37,696 nt of DNA, taken from the NCBI GenBank assembly GCA_024227135.1, contig JAAELC010000568.1:1-37696 (forward strand). The letters run 5' to 3'. Below, piece by piece: positions 18,601 to 26,481 of the stretch (its first letter is position 1; every line of letters starts with the position of its first letter). Origin of the DNA: Gammaproteobacteria bacterium (lineage in GTDB: Bacteria > Pseudomonadota > Gammaproteobacteria > Chromatiales > Chromatiaceae). Below the pieces are notes generated by a model that worked only from the letters and a program-made list of their open reading frames with translations, was not told the origin of the DNA and made no database searches. The translations under genes and the position numbers were made by a program.

Positions 18601-19775
18601 CACCCGAATCATCCGACTGGCTGGAGACCTGGCAGGCCGACATCGGGCCCATCTGGCATGTACGGATCGAAGGCATCCCGCCCATTCACCACCAGGATGC
18701 CGCCAACCGCTGGCTGCCCACCTGGCACCCCTGGCCAGGTGAGCAGATAACCCTGCACACCAGTCGTCCTGCCGGCGTAGTGGGCAACACCTTGACCATC
18801 GATAGCAGCAAACTGGAGATAAAACTTGGTAAGCGTGCCACCGACAGCACCCTTACATTCCGGCTGCGCTCCAGCCAGGGCGGACAGCACGACCTGGGTC
18901 TGCCTGAAGGGGTGCAGTTGCTGGCAGTGAAGATCGACGGCCGCACCCAGCCGATACGACAGGATGACCGGCTGCTCTCGATGCCGGTGGTTCCCGGTGT
19001 ACAGGCCTTCGAAGTCCAATGGCGTGAAATGGCAGGCAGTCGAACGTTCTGGCGCATGCCTTCGATATCCCTGGGTGCGCCAAGCGTGAACGCCAGGCTC
19101 ACACTGCATGTCCCGGAAGATCGTTGGACTCTCTGGAGCAGCGGCCCCGACCTGGGACCCGCGGTACTTTTCTGGGGTGTGCTGCTGGTGCTGGCGCTGG
19201 CTGCGTTTATCCTGTCCAGGATCAGCTCCAGCTATCTGCCCCTGGGTTTCGTGTCCTGGCTGCTGCTTGGCATCGGGCTGAGCCAGATTGCCGTGACATC
19301 CGCACTATTGGTTATAGTCTGGTTCTTTCTCCTGCATTACCGCTCCGGGATCGACGCCAGTGACATCCCCGAGTGGCAGTTCAATCTGATACAGGCAGTA
19401 ATTGCGATCCTGACCTTCGGTTTTCTCTTGATTCTGTTCCGGGCGGTGCAGCAGGGGTTGCTCGGATTGCCTGTGATGCAGATTCGTGGTTATGGATCCG
19501 AAGCCTACTTGCTCAACTGGTATCAGGACCGGGTAAGTGATGCCCACCCCCAGGTTACCCTGCTCTCGGTGCCCTTGATGGTTTACAGACTGCTGATGCT
19601 GGCCTGGGCGTTGTGGCTGGCCTTCTCTCTGTTGAAGTGGCTCAAGTGGGGATGGCTGGGATTCTCCAAGGGCGGTTTGTGGCGGACCATCGAGCTCAAG
19701 GTGCCTGAATTGAGCAAGGGATGGAAAAAGTCAGCAGATAATCGTGAAGATCAAAGCCAGGGAGAATCCGGGTAG
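15666..19775 (+). CDS. Very large membrane protein of unknown function
   Basis: 1369 residues, ATG with AGGA eight bases upstream. I do not recognise the family. A signal peptide or anchor (MRILTLILILLWLTQPVAE) opens a long beta-rich, presumably periplasmic, region (about 20-465). There follow about four membrane helices (470-560), a soluble stretch, two more helices (about 676-728), a second beta-rich periplasmic region (740-1160) and a C-terminal group of five or so helices (1164-1326) ending in a charged tail. The second periplasmic half (FLSVERTLRLGVNWEVETRVRRL, RIEGIPPI) has the feel of a repeat of the first, but I could not align them by eye. Its GC appears somewhat higher than that of its neighbours. 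It stands alone between the SulP gene and a convergent hydrolase. An envelope-assembly or transport role is only a guess. Confidence 0.85.
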   Translation: MRILTLILILLWLTQPVAETLTPDQIPSPLKPWMEWVLQKHPEHNCPVSYHEDIRNCLWPGELLLEADQQGGRFSQHLTVYRESQVFLPGDRFHWPMDVQINGEPAVVTELGQAPVVLLQPGVYRVEGRFLWSRLPAAIRINPLTGIIRYQLDGKKIRHPEIRDGRLWLQAGQQRETPQTPEDRLHLEIYRLLADGHPFQVTTHMRIEVSGSQREVLLGLPLLEDFIPLRIDSMLPARLEPDNRLRVQIRPGRWELRLVARHPGNLTRLKMPTQPPPWPEQEIWVYRAAHQDRLTEVRGVTQIDPRQVRLPADWSNLPAYRVSPETGFSLEVVRRGDPEPEPDRLTLQRDLWLDFSGEGYTLRDRIGGRMTRDWRISLDPELSLGRVTIDEKPQFVTRLLDGSREGVEVRRGQLNLTAEFRQEGDISRLPAIGWGRDFQEVGATLHLPPGWRLLAVSGVDNVPSSWLQQWTLYDLFLVLITTVAVARLWGWVWAPLALVTLVLTWHAPNAPQMIWLYLIAAIALLRVLPNDGLLYRMIRNARLIGLLVLLVVTMPFMVQQVREGIYPQLERPWITPANLESQQQVAGSAVSPKPAKSQFAERDEVMLKERKRVHPELKDLLPPSYSSYKALNEIDPAANIQTGPGLPGWQWRQARLLWNGPVASGQQIGLYLLGPRTHLLLNLLMVFLVLAFAWRCLDIRGKSGSGHSWHHLLLAPLVILPLVGVPVDSQAQGFPPQSLLEELEKRLLEIDTPSPRASIDQLSILLDHDSYQASIALQATQETAIPLPLDTGQITPVKVLLDQQDAGNRLYRTKENQLWLLLPPGHHKLELKAWLPPVGQIQIPLPLRPHRVELSGQEGWAVEGIRPDGVPEQQLSLTRIRQEQPADSRELTPTALPPFLSVERTLRLGVNWEVETRVRRLSPAGTSLSLQIPVVPGASVVTEGFRVKAGEVLVNMAANQRELSWRSRLDPIKTLTLTAPESSDWLETWQADIGPIWHVRIEGIPPIHHQDAANRWLPTWHPWPGEQITLHTSRPAGVVGNTLTIDSSKLEIKLGKRATDSTLTFRLRSSQGGQHDLGLPEGVQLLAVKIDGRTQPIRQDDRLLSMPVVPGVQAFEVQWREMAGSRTFWRMPSISLGAPSVNARLTLHVPEDRWTLWSSGPDLGPAVLFWGVLLVLALAAFILSRISSSYLPLGFVSWLLLGIGLSQIAVTSALLVIVWFFLLHYRSGIDASDIPEWQFNLIQAVIAILTFGFLLILFRAVQQGLLGLPVMQIRGYGSEAYLLNWYQDRVSDAHPQVTLLSVPLMVYRLLMLAWALWLAFSLLKWLKWGWLGFSKGGLWRTIELKVPELSKGWKKSADNREDQSQGESG

Positions 19776-19925
19776 AGGATCGGAATAAGGCGTGGAAACG
19801 GTTGCCAGTGATAATGATGGTTACACGGATTGACCATACCGGGCGTATGAGAACCGAACGCACCCTTAACCGATGGCGATGGCAAGGTCGCCCATGCGGC
19901 GTGAGTAGCTACAATACATGTCGGG

Positions 19926-21182
19926 TTACCGACTGCTTTGGCTGACCAACTCCAGTGTCGTCTGCAGCAGCCTGAACCCGGCTTCGAGATCTTCAACGGA
20001 GACGAACTCGTCGGGGCTATGGCTGATGCCATCCCGGCATCGGACGAAGATCATGCCGACGTCCGTGATCGAAGACATGATCACCGCGTCATGCCCGGCA
20101 CCACTTCCCAGAGACAGGGGTTGAACACCCAGGGTACTCACCGCTTCTGAGATCAGTTTTGTCAGCCTTGGTGTGCACTGAACAGCCTCATTGTTGTAAA
20201 CCACCGTCAGGCTGGATTGCAGGCCTCGTTGACTGGCCAGCTTTTCGAGCCGCTTTTCTATGGTTTCCAGAACCCGTTGACGATTGTCATCATCCGGTGC
20301 ACGCAGGTCCAGGGTCAGGCTGCAGCTTCCCGCAATGACATTCGAGGCGCCAGGATGGGGGATGATCTGACCGACGGTACCCAGTACCCCCACGTCACTG
20401 TAACTGTTGCAGATGGCTTCTATCTCCAATACTGTCTGGGCGGCACCTGCCAGTGCATCCCGCCTGACCGCCATAGGAACGGTACCCGCGTGTTCGGTTT
20501 GACCGGTCAGCTGAATTTTTGCACGGGTTTGCCCATAGATCGCCGAAACGATTCCTACGGGCAGGTCGTGATGCTGGAGTACCGGCCCCTGTTCGATATG
20601 AAGTTCGAGGTAGCAGGCGATATCTCCCGGAACTTTGGGGTTCTGGTTGATCTGAGTCGGATCCAGCTGAAACTGCCCCATGGCCTGGGCCAGACTGGTG
20701 CCCTTGTCATCGCAGATTTTCAACACTTCGGGATCCAGATCCCCGATAAAACCCCGGCTACCCAGAAAAGCGGTGTGAAACCTCGCCCCTTCCTCATCAC
20801 CGAATCCGATGATCTCTACGGAATGGCGCAGCTTTCTACCCGTTTGATAGAGCTGCCGTACACATTCAATCGCGGTGATTACCCCCAGCGTGCCATCGAA
20901 TCGGCCACCATCGGGGACACTGTCCAGATGAGAACCGACCAGGATGGACCCAAGCTCGGGACGGAGCCCCTCATAGCGTCCGATGACGTTACCGACCGAG
21001 TCGGTCTCAACGGCCATTCCGGCCTCTTTCATCCATTGGGCGACCGTTTGATTGGCGGCAGCGTGCTCTGGTGTCAGGTATCGACGGGTAAGTCCGGATG
21101 GGGTTTCACTGTGACCGGCCAGAAAATTGATTCTTTCGAGAATTCTGGCAGCAGCAGTGTCAGTCAAATTCGTGCAGGTCAT
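19926..21182 (-). CDS. M20 zinc amidohydrolase, allantoate amidohydrolase/N-carbamoylase type
   Basis: 418 residues. This M20 hydantoinase/carbamoylase family removes a carbamoyl or ureido group from N-carbamoyl amino acids or allantoate, releasing ammonia and CO2. Metal-site motifs are all present: GSHLDSVPDGGRFDGTLGV, FGDEEGARF, ELHIEQGPVLQ, SGAGHDAV and CRDGISHSPDEFVSVED. The last is closer to allantoate amidohydrolases than to the second M20 protein in this window. The start overlaps the end of the RpiR-type regulator gene by 23 bp, so both share a leftward transcript. It converges with the 1369-residue protein gene, with no clear terminator in the 150 bp between. The exact substrate is unknown. 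Confidence 0.88.
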   Translation of the reverse strand: MTCTNLTDTAAARILERINFLAGHSETPSGLTRRYLTPEHAAANQTVAQWMKEAGMAVETDSVGNVIGRYEGLRPELGSILVGSHLDSVPDGGRFDGTLGVITAIECVRQLYQTGRKLRHSVEIIGFGDEEGARFHTAFLGSRGFIGDLDPEVLKICDDKGTSLAQAMGQFQLDPTQINQNPKVPGDIACYLELHIEQGPVLQHHDLPVGIVSAIYGQTRAKIQLTGQTEHAGTVPMAVRRDALAGAAQTVLEIEAICNSYSDVGVLGTVGQIIPHPGASNVIAGSCSLTLDLRAPDDDNRQRVLETIEKRLEKLASQRGLQSSLTVVYNNEAVQCTPRLTKLISEAVSTLGVQPLSLGSGAGHDAVIMSSITDVGMIFVRCRDGISHSPDEFVSVEDLEAGFRLLQTTLELVSQSSR

Positions 21183-22020
21183 CGTGTAAGTCTTCGATCC
21201 GTTTCAAGCGGGTACGGCCCGCTGGTCCGCTTTTAGCGAGCATGGCGACGCTCAGAAAATGAACCAGTGCCATTGCGGCGGTGTAACTGTCAAATGCGCC
21301 CACCCCTTCCACTTCAGCGGGCATCACCCATTTCGCAAAATTCACAGTGGCCCCTGCACCAGGGTCGGTGATGTAAAGAATCGGAATTCGCTTTGCATGT
21401 GCTGCTTTAAGAATTCGTCCGAATTGGGAGACTCTGCGTCTGAAACCGAATGCCACCAACATGTCATGCTCTGACCAATCCACCAGCTGTTCCGCCAGAT
21501 TGTCTCCACCTTGGGGGAACAGATGCACTTCATTGCGAACCTGCGCGAACTGCCAGCGTGTGTAGCCTGCCAGAAAATGACTGTTACGGAAACCGAATAA
21601 CCAGAGTTTTCGCGCATTCACCAATCGATCGATGACCCGATCGACCTGCCGGGGATCCAGTGTCTGGAACGTTCGATTAATGTTGTGAATGTCTCTTTCC
21701 GCGTGCTGCTGAAGCGCTTCCCGGAGAACTCCGGGTTCCAGCGGGTGACTGAGCTGATAGAGGGGGGAACCCCACGCCCTGGCGTTACGACTCGATCGGC
21801 GGGCTTCATCGAAGTTTGCATATCCCAGCCGCTGGATCAATCGAGTGACCGCGGCTTTGGAAACTCCCGCCAGGCCGGCCAGTTCCGTGGCGGTATAGCC
21901 TGCTATTTCTCCTGGGAATTCCAGAATCATGTCCGCTAACTGCTTTTCGCTGCGTGGCAGACTGTCGTAATGAATACGAATTCTGGCAATGATGGAGCTG
22001 CTTTTTCCGATCGATGTCAT
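21160..22020 (-). CDS. MurR/RpiR family transcriptional regulator
   Basis: 286 residues from the ATG at 22020. A GTG at 22065 would add 15 residues, and neither start has a good ribosome site. The N-terminal HTH_6 domain is clear (SLPRSEKQLADMILEFPGEIAGYTATELAGLAGVSKAAVTRLIQRLGY). The C-terminal SIS domain (about 125-260: KLWLFGFRNSHFLAGYTRWQF, DMLVAFGFRRRVSQF, ILYITDPGAGA) normally binds a phosphosugar, but in regulators of ureide and amino-acid clusters it may bind another ligand. It is divergent from the TRAP operon and co-transcribed with the M20 gene, so it is the likely regulator of both arms. Confidence 0.9.
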   Translation of the reverse strand: MTSIGKSSSIIARIRIHYDSLPRSEKQLADMILEFPGEIAGYTATELAGLAGVSKAAVTRLIQRLGYANFDEARRSSRNARAWGSPLYQLSHPLEPGVLREALQQHAERDIHNINRTFQTLDPRQVDRVIDRLVNARKLWLFGFRNSHFLAGYTRWQFAQVRNEVHLFPQGGDNLAEQLVDWSEHDMLVAFGFRRRVSQFGRILKAAHAKRIPILYITDPGAGATVNFAKWVMPAEVEGVGAFDSYTAAMALVHFLSVAMLAKSGPAGRTRLKRIEDLHDDLHEFD

Positions 22021-22079
22021 GGAGTCGATAATCTCTCCGCGCTGGTTGACAGGCGCTTCGTACACCGATGATATGGCCC

Positions 22080-22121
22080 GATGAGAAGAGTTTTCCAGCT
22101 TAGTTTAGAAAAACTCTCATC
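22080..22121. promoter_or_regulatory. Long imperfect dyad between the rpiR-type gene and dctQ, likely operator
   Basis: The arm at 22080-22095 (GATGAGAAGAGTTTTC) is matched in inverted orientation by 22108-22121 (GAAAAACTCTCATC), with small gaps and a 12-base centre. It lies in the only divergent promoter region of the catabolic cluster and has the GAAA/TTTC-rich symmetry common to RpiR-family sites. I infer binding by the adjacent regulator. A T-rich run follows at about 22133-22140. Confidence 0.5.
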
Positions 22122-22212
22122 TGGATGAAACATTTTTTTTATTTTCTGGACAAGCTGAAATTAATTTTGCAGAATCAGCGTCAGGTTTTCCACCCAGTGG
22201 GGGACAGCGTAA

Positions 22213-22752
22213 ATGAATAAGGCAGAAAGTGGTTTCCAGCGATTCGCCGGATACGCGGCGCTGTGGAGCTACCGAATCAACAAAGCGGTGGAAATCAGTG
22301 TGGTGGTGCTGATGGTTCTGCTGGTGTTGGATGTATGGCTGGGCGTATTAGTGCGTTATTTCGTCGATCTGCCCCTTACCTTCACCGAAGAAGCCGCCCG
22401 TTATCTGATGATCTGGATGGCGCTGCTGGCCGTGTCCATCGGCATCGCCAGGCGTGAGCATATCGGCGTCTTGATGTTGTTTGACCGAATGCCGAAGCCG
22501 GTCCGACACCTGATGCTGGTAACCTTCGATTTGCTGGGGCTGTTTTTGTTCGGTTTTCTGCTCTATTACGGTGTGGACTTCGCCGTGCAGGGGATGCATC
22601 GACTCACCATGATTTACGACATGCCCAAGGCAGTGCCATTCTCCGCGGTGCCCGTAGCTTGCCTGCTGGCTTGTATCCAACTCGTTCTGGCCGGTATCCG
22701 CGATCAGGCAAAAATGTTCGCCGAACCCGGTCAGGAAAGCGTCCGTACATGA
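22213..22752 (+). CDS. TRAP transporter small permease (DctQ type)
   Basis: 179 residues with four hydrophobic helices. The pattern VVVLMVLLVLDVWLGVLVRYFVDLPLTFTEEAARYLMIWMALLAVSIGIARREHIGV is the hallmark of DctQ proteins, the small membrane subunit of tripartite ATP-independent periplasmic transporters that import organic acids with sodium. It is the first gene of the rightward operon, downstream of the RpiR-type dyad. Its stop overlaps the dctM start by four bases. Confidence 0.93.
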   Translation: MNKAESGFQRFAGYAALWSYRINKAVEISVVVLMVLLVLDVWLGVLVRYFVDLPLTFTEEAARYLMIWMALLAVSIGIARREHIGVLMLFDRMPKPVRHLMLVTFDLLGLFLFGFLLYYGVDFAVQGMHRLTMIYDMPKAVPFSAVPVACLLACIQLVLAGIRDQAKMFAEPGQESVRT

Positions 22753-24029
22753 TTGCCGTTGCTCTGGTTTTCTTCGTACTGCTCATACTCGGTGTCCCTG
22801 TGGGATTTGTGCTGGGTATTGCCGGTATCGTAGGCATGTCCCAGATCGGAGGCGAGCAGTTTCTCGCCATGGCACCCAAGCGTTTTTTTGCCGGATTGGA
22901 TCTCTTTCCTTTCCTGGCGATGCCGTTTTTTATTCTGGCCGGAGAAATCATGAACCGCTCCGGCATCACCTTCAAGCTGGTGGGTTTCGCCGATGCCCTG
23001 GTGGGATATCTTCGCGGCGGTATGGCCCACACCAATATGCTGGCATCGGTGTTTTTTGCGGGTATTACCGGCGCAGCCACGGCGGATGCCGCCGCTTTTG
23101 GTAATACGCTGGTGCCGGCAATGGTCAAGAATGGCTACTCACGCCCCTTTGCCTGCGCGGTAACCGCCGCAGGATCCATTATCGGGCCGACCATACCCCC
23201 ATCGACGCTGATGGTGATTTACGGTTCTCTGATGGGGGTTTCCATCGCTGGGATGTTTGCTGCCGGGATCCTTCCCGGTATTCTCATCTGCCTGCTGTGT
23301 ATGGCGGTGATCGTTGCATTCGGGCGGCGCTGGAATCTGCCCAAGTCGGAGAAAAAACCCAGCCTGACACGCATTTTCAAAGCGTTCAGAGAGAGTCTGC
23401 TGGCAATGGTGATGCCGGTATTGATCCTCGGGTTCATCCTCGGGGGGATTACAACCCCGACCGAGGCTGCTTCGATAGCGGTAGCTTATGCACTGTTTCT
23501 GGGAGGCGTGATCTATCGATCCCTGACCTGGCGGGATCTCTACGAGATGCTGGCAAGGACGGCACTGATCACCGGTATCATCTTTCTTATTATCGCTTCG
23601 GCATCGATCCTCGGCTGGTGGATGACCTTCGAACAGATTCCCCAGGCGATCGCATCCGGGTTTCTATCAGTAACCGAAAACCCCCATGCGATTATCGGCA
23701 TGATTTTACTGATGCTTCTGATTATCGGGATGTTTATGGATATCAATGCCGCTTTGATTATCCTGGCCCCGGTGCTGGCGCCCCTGACGGCTACGATCGG
23801 CATGGATCCTGTTCATGCCGGTGTGATGATCGTGCTGGCACTGAACATCTCTTTAATGACCCCACCGGTTGGCGCCTGCCTGTTTGTGCTTTCTTCGGTG
23901 ACGGGAGAGCGTATCGAATCGATCGCCCGGTCTCTCTGGCCTTTTCTGCTGGTTGAGGTAATGACGCTCTTTCTGATCGCTTACTGGGAGGATTTAACCC
24001 TTTTCGTTCCCCAATTGCTCGGACTGTGA
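22749..24029 (+). CDS. TRAP transporter large permease (DctM type)
   Basis: 426 residues, the standard DctM length, with about twelve hydrophobic helices. Family motifs include LGVPVGFVLGIAG, FLAMPFFILAGEIMNRSGI, VFFAGITGAATADAAAFG, AGSIIGPTIPPSTLMVIYG and the C-terminal NISLMTPPVGACLFVLSSV. The ATG at 22749 overlaps the DctQ stop (ATGA), indicating translational coupling. Longer upstream readings run back into dctQ and are not needed. Confidence 0.94.
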   Translation: MIAVALVFFVLLILGVPVGFVLGIAGIVGMSQIGGEQFLAMAPKRFFAGLDLFPFLAMPFFILAGEIMNRSGITFKLVGFADALVGYLRGGMAHTNMLASVFFAGITGAATADAAAFGNTLVPAMVKNGYSRPFACAVTAAGSIIGPTIPPSTLMVIYGSLMGVSIAGMFAAGILPGILICLLCMAVIVAFGRRWNLPKSEKKPSLTRIFKAFRESLLAMVMPVLILGFILGGITTPTEAASIAVAYALFLGGVIYRSLTWRDLYEMLARTALITGIIFLIIASASILGWWMTFEQIPQAIASGFLSVTENPHAIIGMILLMLLIIGMFMDINAALIILAPVLAPLTATIGMDPVHAGVMIVLALNISLMTPPVGACLFVLSSVTGERIESIARSLWPFLLVEVMTLFLIAYWEDLTLFVPQLLGL

Positions 24030-24086
24030 GTGGGAAATCTGCCGGAGACCATCAAAATTTTTTTCAATCAAAGGAGATTGCATAAG

Positions 24087-25130
24087 ATGAAGTTAACCAG
24101 AGTGTTCAAGCACACGTTGTGGGCGGCTGCCGTTGCCATGGCCGCCAGTATATCGCCGGCTTATGCCGAAAAAGTCCTGAAGATTTCCCATCTGAATCCC
24201 GGTGATCCCTTCAATAACAACTCTGGTGCCATGACATCGGTGTTTAAATCACTGGTGGAGGCCGGGACGAACGGTGCGGTCAAGGTACAGGTTTTTTCCG
24301 ACGGGCAGCTTGGAAAAGACAACGAGGTCATCGAACAGACACGGATGGGAGTGATCCAGTCCAACATCTCATCTTCCGGAGGGGTGGCCCAGCATTATCC
24401 GCTGATCGGTGTTTTCGATCTGCCATTTGCATTTCCGAATATCTCAGTGGTTCATGAGGTGATGGATGTGGAGAGTCCTTTCGGCCAGGTGCTGGCTGCT
24501 GATATCGAGAAGAAAACCGGATTGAAGGTACTGGGTATACTGGACAGTGGCGGTTATTTCGCAATATCGAACTCAAAACAACCGATCAATACCCTGGAAG
24601 ACATGAAAGGGTTGCGAATTCGTACCATGACCTTGCCCACCCACGAGGCGATTATCAGTTCCCTGGGCGGAAAACCCACGCCCTTGCCCTGGCCGGAAGT
24701 CTACACCGCCTTGCAGACCGGTGTGGCTGACGGACAGATGAACCCCATACCCATTATCGCCTTCGCCAAATTCGATGAAGTCCAGGAGTACGTGACGCTG
24801 ACCCAACATATCATTACGCCCTATGTGTGGTTCATCAATAAAGACTTCTACGATGGTCTGACCGTTGATGAACGGTATGTGGTGGACTATGCGGCCAAAG
24901 CGGCGGTGGTCGCAGGCCGAGGTATTTCGCGCATTATCGAAGCTTCCAGCCGGGGACTGCCTCATCTTGCAAAGAAGATGAAAGTAAACAGTGTTTCCGC
25001 TGCAGAGCTTCGAAAATTTGCTTCGGTTTCCCAACCGGCGGTCAGGGATCTGATCGAGAAAAAATTTGGTGCAGAAGGCACGAAAATGCTTGAAGCGATG
25101 GAAGCATCTATTCGCGAAGTCGCTAAGTGA
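24087..25130 (+). CDS. TRAP transporter substrate-binding protein (DctP type)
   Basis: 347 residues. A good AAAGGAG ribosome site precedes the ATG at 24087, and a signal peptide (MKLTRVFKHTLWAAAVAMAASISPAYA) follows. The mature part has the DctP features KISHLNPGDPF, QVFSDGQLGKDNEVIEQTRMGVIQ, and the ligand-contact segment MKGLRIRTMTLPTHEAIISSLGGKPTPLPWPEVYTALQTGVADGQMNP. The Arg of LRIRT normally salt-bridges the ligand carboxylate, so the cargo is probably an organic acid or carboxylated amino-acid derivative. From the neighbouring enzymes I infer a ureido acid. Confidence 0.93.
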   Translation: MKLTRVFKHTLWAAAVAMAASISPAYAEKVLKISHLNPGDPFNNNSGAMTSVFKSLVEAGTNGAVKVQVFSDGQLGKDNEVIEQTRMGVIQSNISSSGGVAQHYPLIGVFDLPFAFPNISVVHEVMDVESPFGQVLAADIEKKTGLKVLGILDSGGYFAISNSKQPINTLEDMKGLRIRTMTLPTHEAIISSLGGKPTPLPWPEVYTALQTGVADGQMNPIPIIAFAKFDEVQEYVTLTQHIITPYVWFINKDFYDGLTVDERYVVDYAAKAAVVAGRGISRIIEASSRGLPHLAKKMKVNSVSAAELRKFASVSQPAVRDLIEKKFGAEGTKMLEAMEASIREVAK

Positions 25131-25212
25131 CTTGACCGAAATGCCGGGTCTGGAACACCTTCAATGTCATGTTGCAGGTATTTCAGGCCTGATATTCACC
25201 TTAACCTCGGCA

Positions 25213-26481
25213 ATGGGATCTCCCGTGACCAAAGTATCAACCTCTGAATCGGGTTATGGTTTCGCACTGGCACAGAACAGACTGTACCGGAACGTACCCT
25301 ATGGTCCGGAACAGAAAGCCATACTGGATGAACAGGCGTTTCAGCAGGCTGCCGGTATTATCCGCTCCTGGCCGGGTTACAAGCCCACTTTGCTGCGGGA
25401 TCTTTCCTTCCTCGCGCAAGACACCGGGGTTGCCCAGGTGCTGTACAAGGATGAATCGGAGCGATTCGGACTGAGCAGTTTCAAACCTCTGGGTGGAGCC
25501 TACGCCGTGGTCAGAGCGTTGATTTCGGGGCTGAAGCAGGCCACCGGAAAGGAAAATATCGAACCTCAGGATATACTTGACGGCCGGTATAAGGAACGGG
25601 TATCCGGCATGACGGTAACCGCCGCCACGGATGGCAATCACGGTCGGTCCGTGGCCTGGGGGGCTAGTCTGTTTGGTTGTCGTTGCGTCATATTTATTCA
25701 CGAAACCGTGTCACCCGGGCGCGAACGGGCGATTGCACGCCTGGGAGCCGAAGTGAGGCGAAACCCGGGTACCTATGATGATGCCGTGCGCAAGGCCAGT
25801 GCCATGGCCCGGGACATGGGCTGGTACCCGATCCCAGATACATCCGACGGTGTGGAGACGGAAGCACCGAAGAATGTTATGCGGGGATACGCGCTCATGG
25901 CTCAGGAAGTGATCGACAGTATTCCCCCTCACTCCCTGCCGACCCATATTTTTCTGCAGGCCGGGGTAGGCGGCATGGCCGCGGCTGTTGCCGCCCAGTT
26001 CTGGAGAAGGGCGGGTGCGAAGCGGATCAAAGTGGTTCTGGTGGAACCCGAGCAGGCTGCGTGCTGGTATCACAGCCTCGAGGCGGGAAAGCCCGTGGAC
26101 GTACGGGGAGAACTCGACAGTGTCATGGCGGGGCTTGCCTGCGGGGAAGTCTCCATGCTGGCCTGGCCGATTCTGGCACCGGTAACCAGTGCCATGATGA
26201 CGGTGGAGGATGCTGCGGCAGTGGATTGCATGGGATTACTGGCGGAGGGTCGTCTGGGTGATGCTCCGATGGTGGCCGGGGAATCTGCGGTGGCCGGACT
26301 CGCCGGTTTTCTTGCTGCTGCTGCAGACAATGGGGCCAGAAAAACGCTGGGTATTGACGCTGACAGCAGGATATTGCTGTTTGGGACCGAAGGGGCCAGC
26401 GATCCCGAGACCTATACAGCCCTTACCGGTCTGCGGCCCGAAGCAATAGGAAAGGCAGGTGAAAACCCAAGTGAACGGTGA
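25213..26481 (+). CDS. dpaL: 2,3-Diaminopropionate ammonia-lyase
   Basis: 422 residues from the ATG at 25213. ATGs at 25141 or earlier would lengthen it, and none has a good ribosome site. This fold-type II PLP enzyme (E. coli YgeX) splits 2,3-diaminopropionate into pyruvate and two ammonia. Motifs: YKDESERFGLSSFKPLGGAYAV with the PLP lysine, ATDGNHGRSVAWGA with the acidic general base, PDTSDGVE (the second acidic site), QAGVGGMAAAV, which binds phosphate, and the long C-terminal VEPEQAACWYHSLEAGKPV and GLACGEVSMLAWP blocks typical of DpaL. In E. coli, ygeX lies beside an M20 gene and hyuA. Here it follows a TRAP transporter and precedes an M20 hydrolase, which it overlaps by 23 bp. Confidence 0.92.
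   Translation: MGSPVTKVSTSESGYGFALAQNRLYRNVPYGPEQKAILDEQAFQQAAGIIRSWPGYKPTLLRDLSFLAQDTGVAQVLYKDESERFGLSSFKPLGGAYAVVRALISGLKQATGKENIEPQDILDGRYKERVSGMTVTAATDGNHGRSVAWGASLFGCRCVIFIHETVSPGRERAIARLGAEVRRNPGTYDDAVRKASAMARDMGWYPIPDTSDGVETEAPKNVMRGYALMAQEVIDSIPPHSLPTHIFLQAGVGGMAAAVAAQFWRRAGAKRIKVVLVEPEQAACWYHSLEAGKPVDVRGELDSVMAGLACGEVSMLAWPILAPVTSAMMTVEDAAAVDCMGLLAEGRLGDAPMVAGESAVAGLAGFLAAAADNGARKTLGIDADSRILLFGTEGASDPETYTALTGLRPEAIGKAGENPSER

Noticed and set aside
15666-19775. BcsB-like cellulose synthase regulator or a CreD-type protein
   Set aside because: Size and topology are unlike either, and no cellulose synthase or partner genes are adjacent.
20217-21236. A long plus-strand open frame of 339 codons opposite the M20 gene
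   Set aside because: It lies antisense to a clear M20 hydrolase and the RpiR gene end, has no recognisable domain, and is a composition shadow.
22213-26481. Ectoine utilisation cluster, suggested by the TRAP transporter beside a PLP lyase
   Set aside because: The lyase is DpaL rather than EutB, no ornithine cyclodeaminase-like EutC or DoeA/DoeB genes are present, and the other enzymes are carbamoylases.
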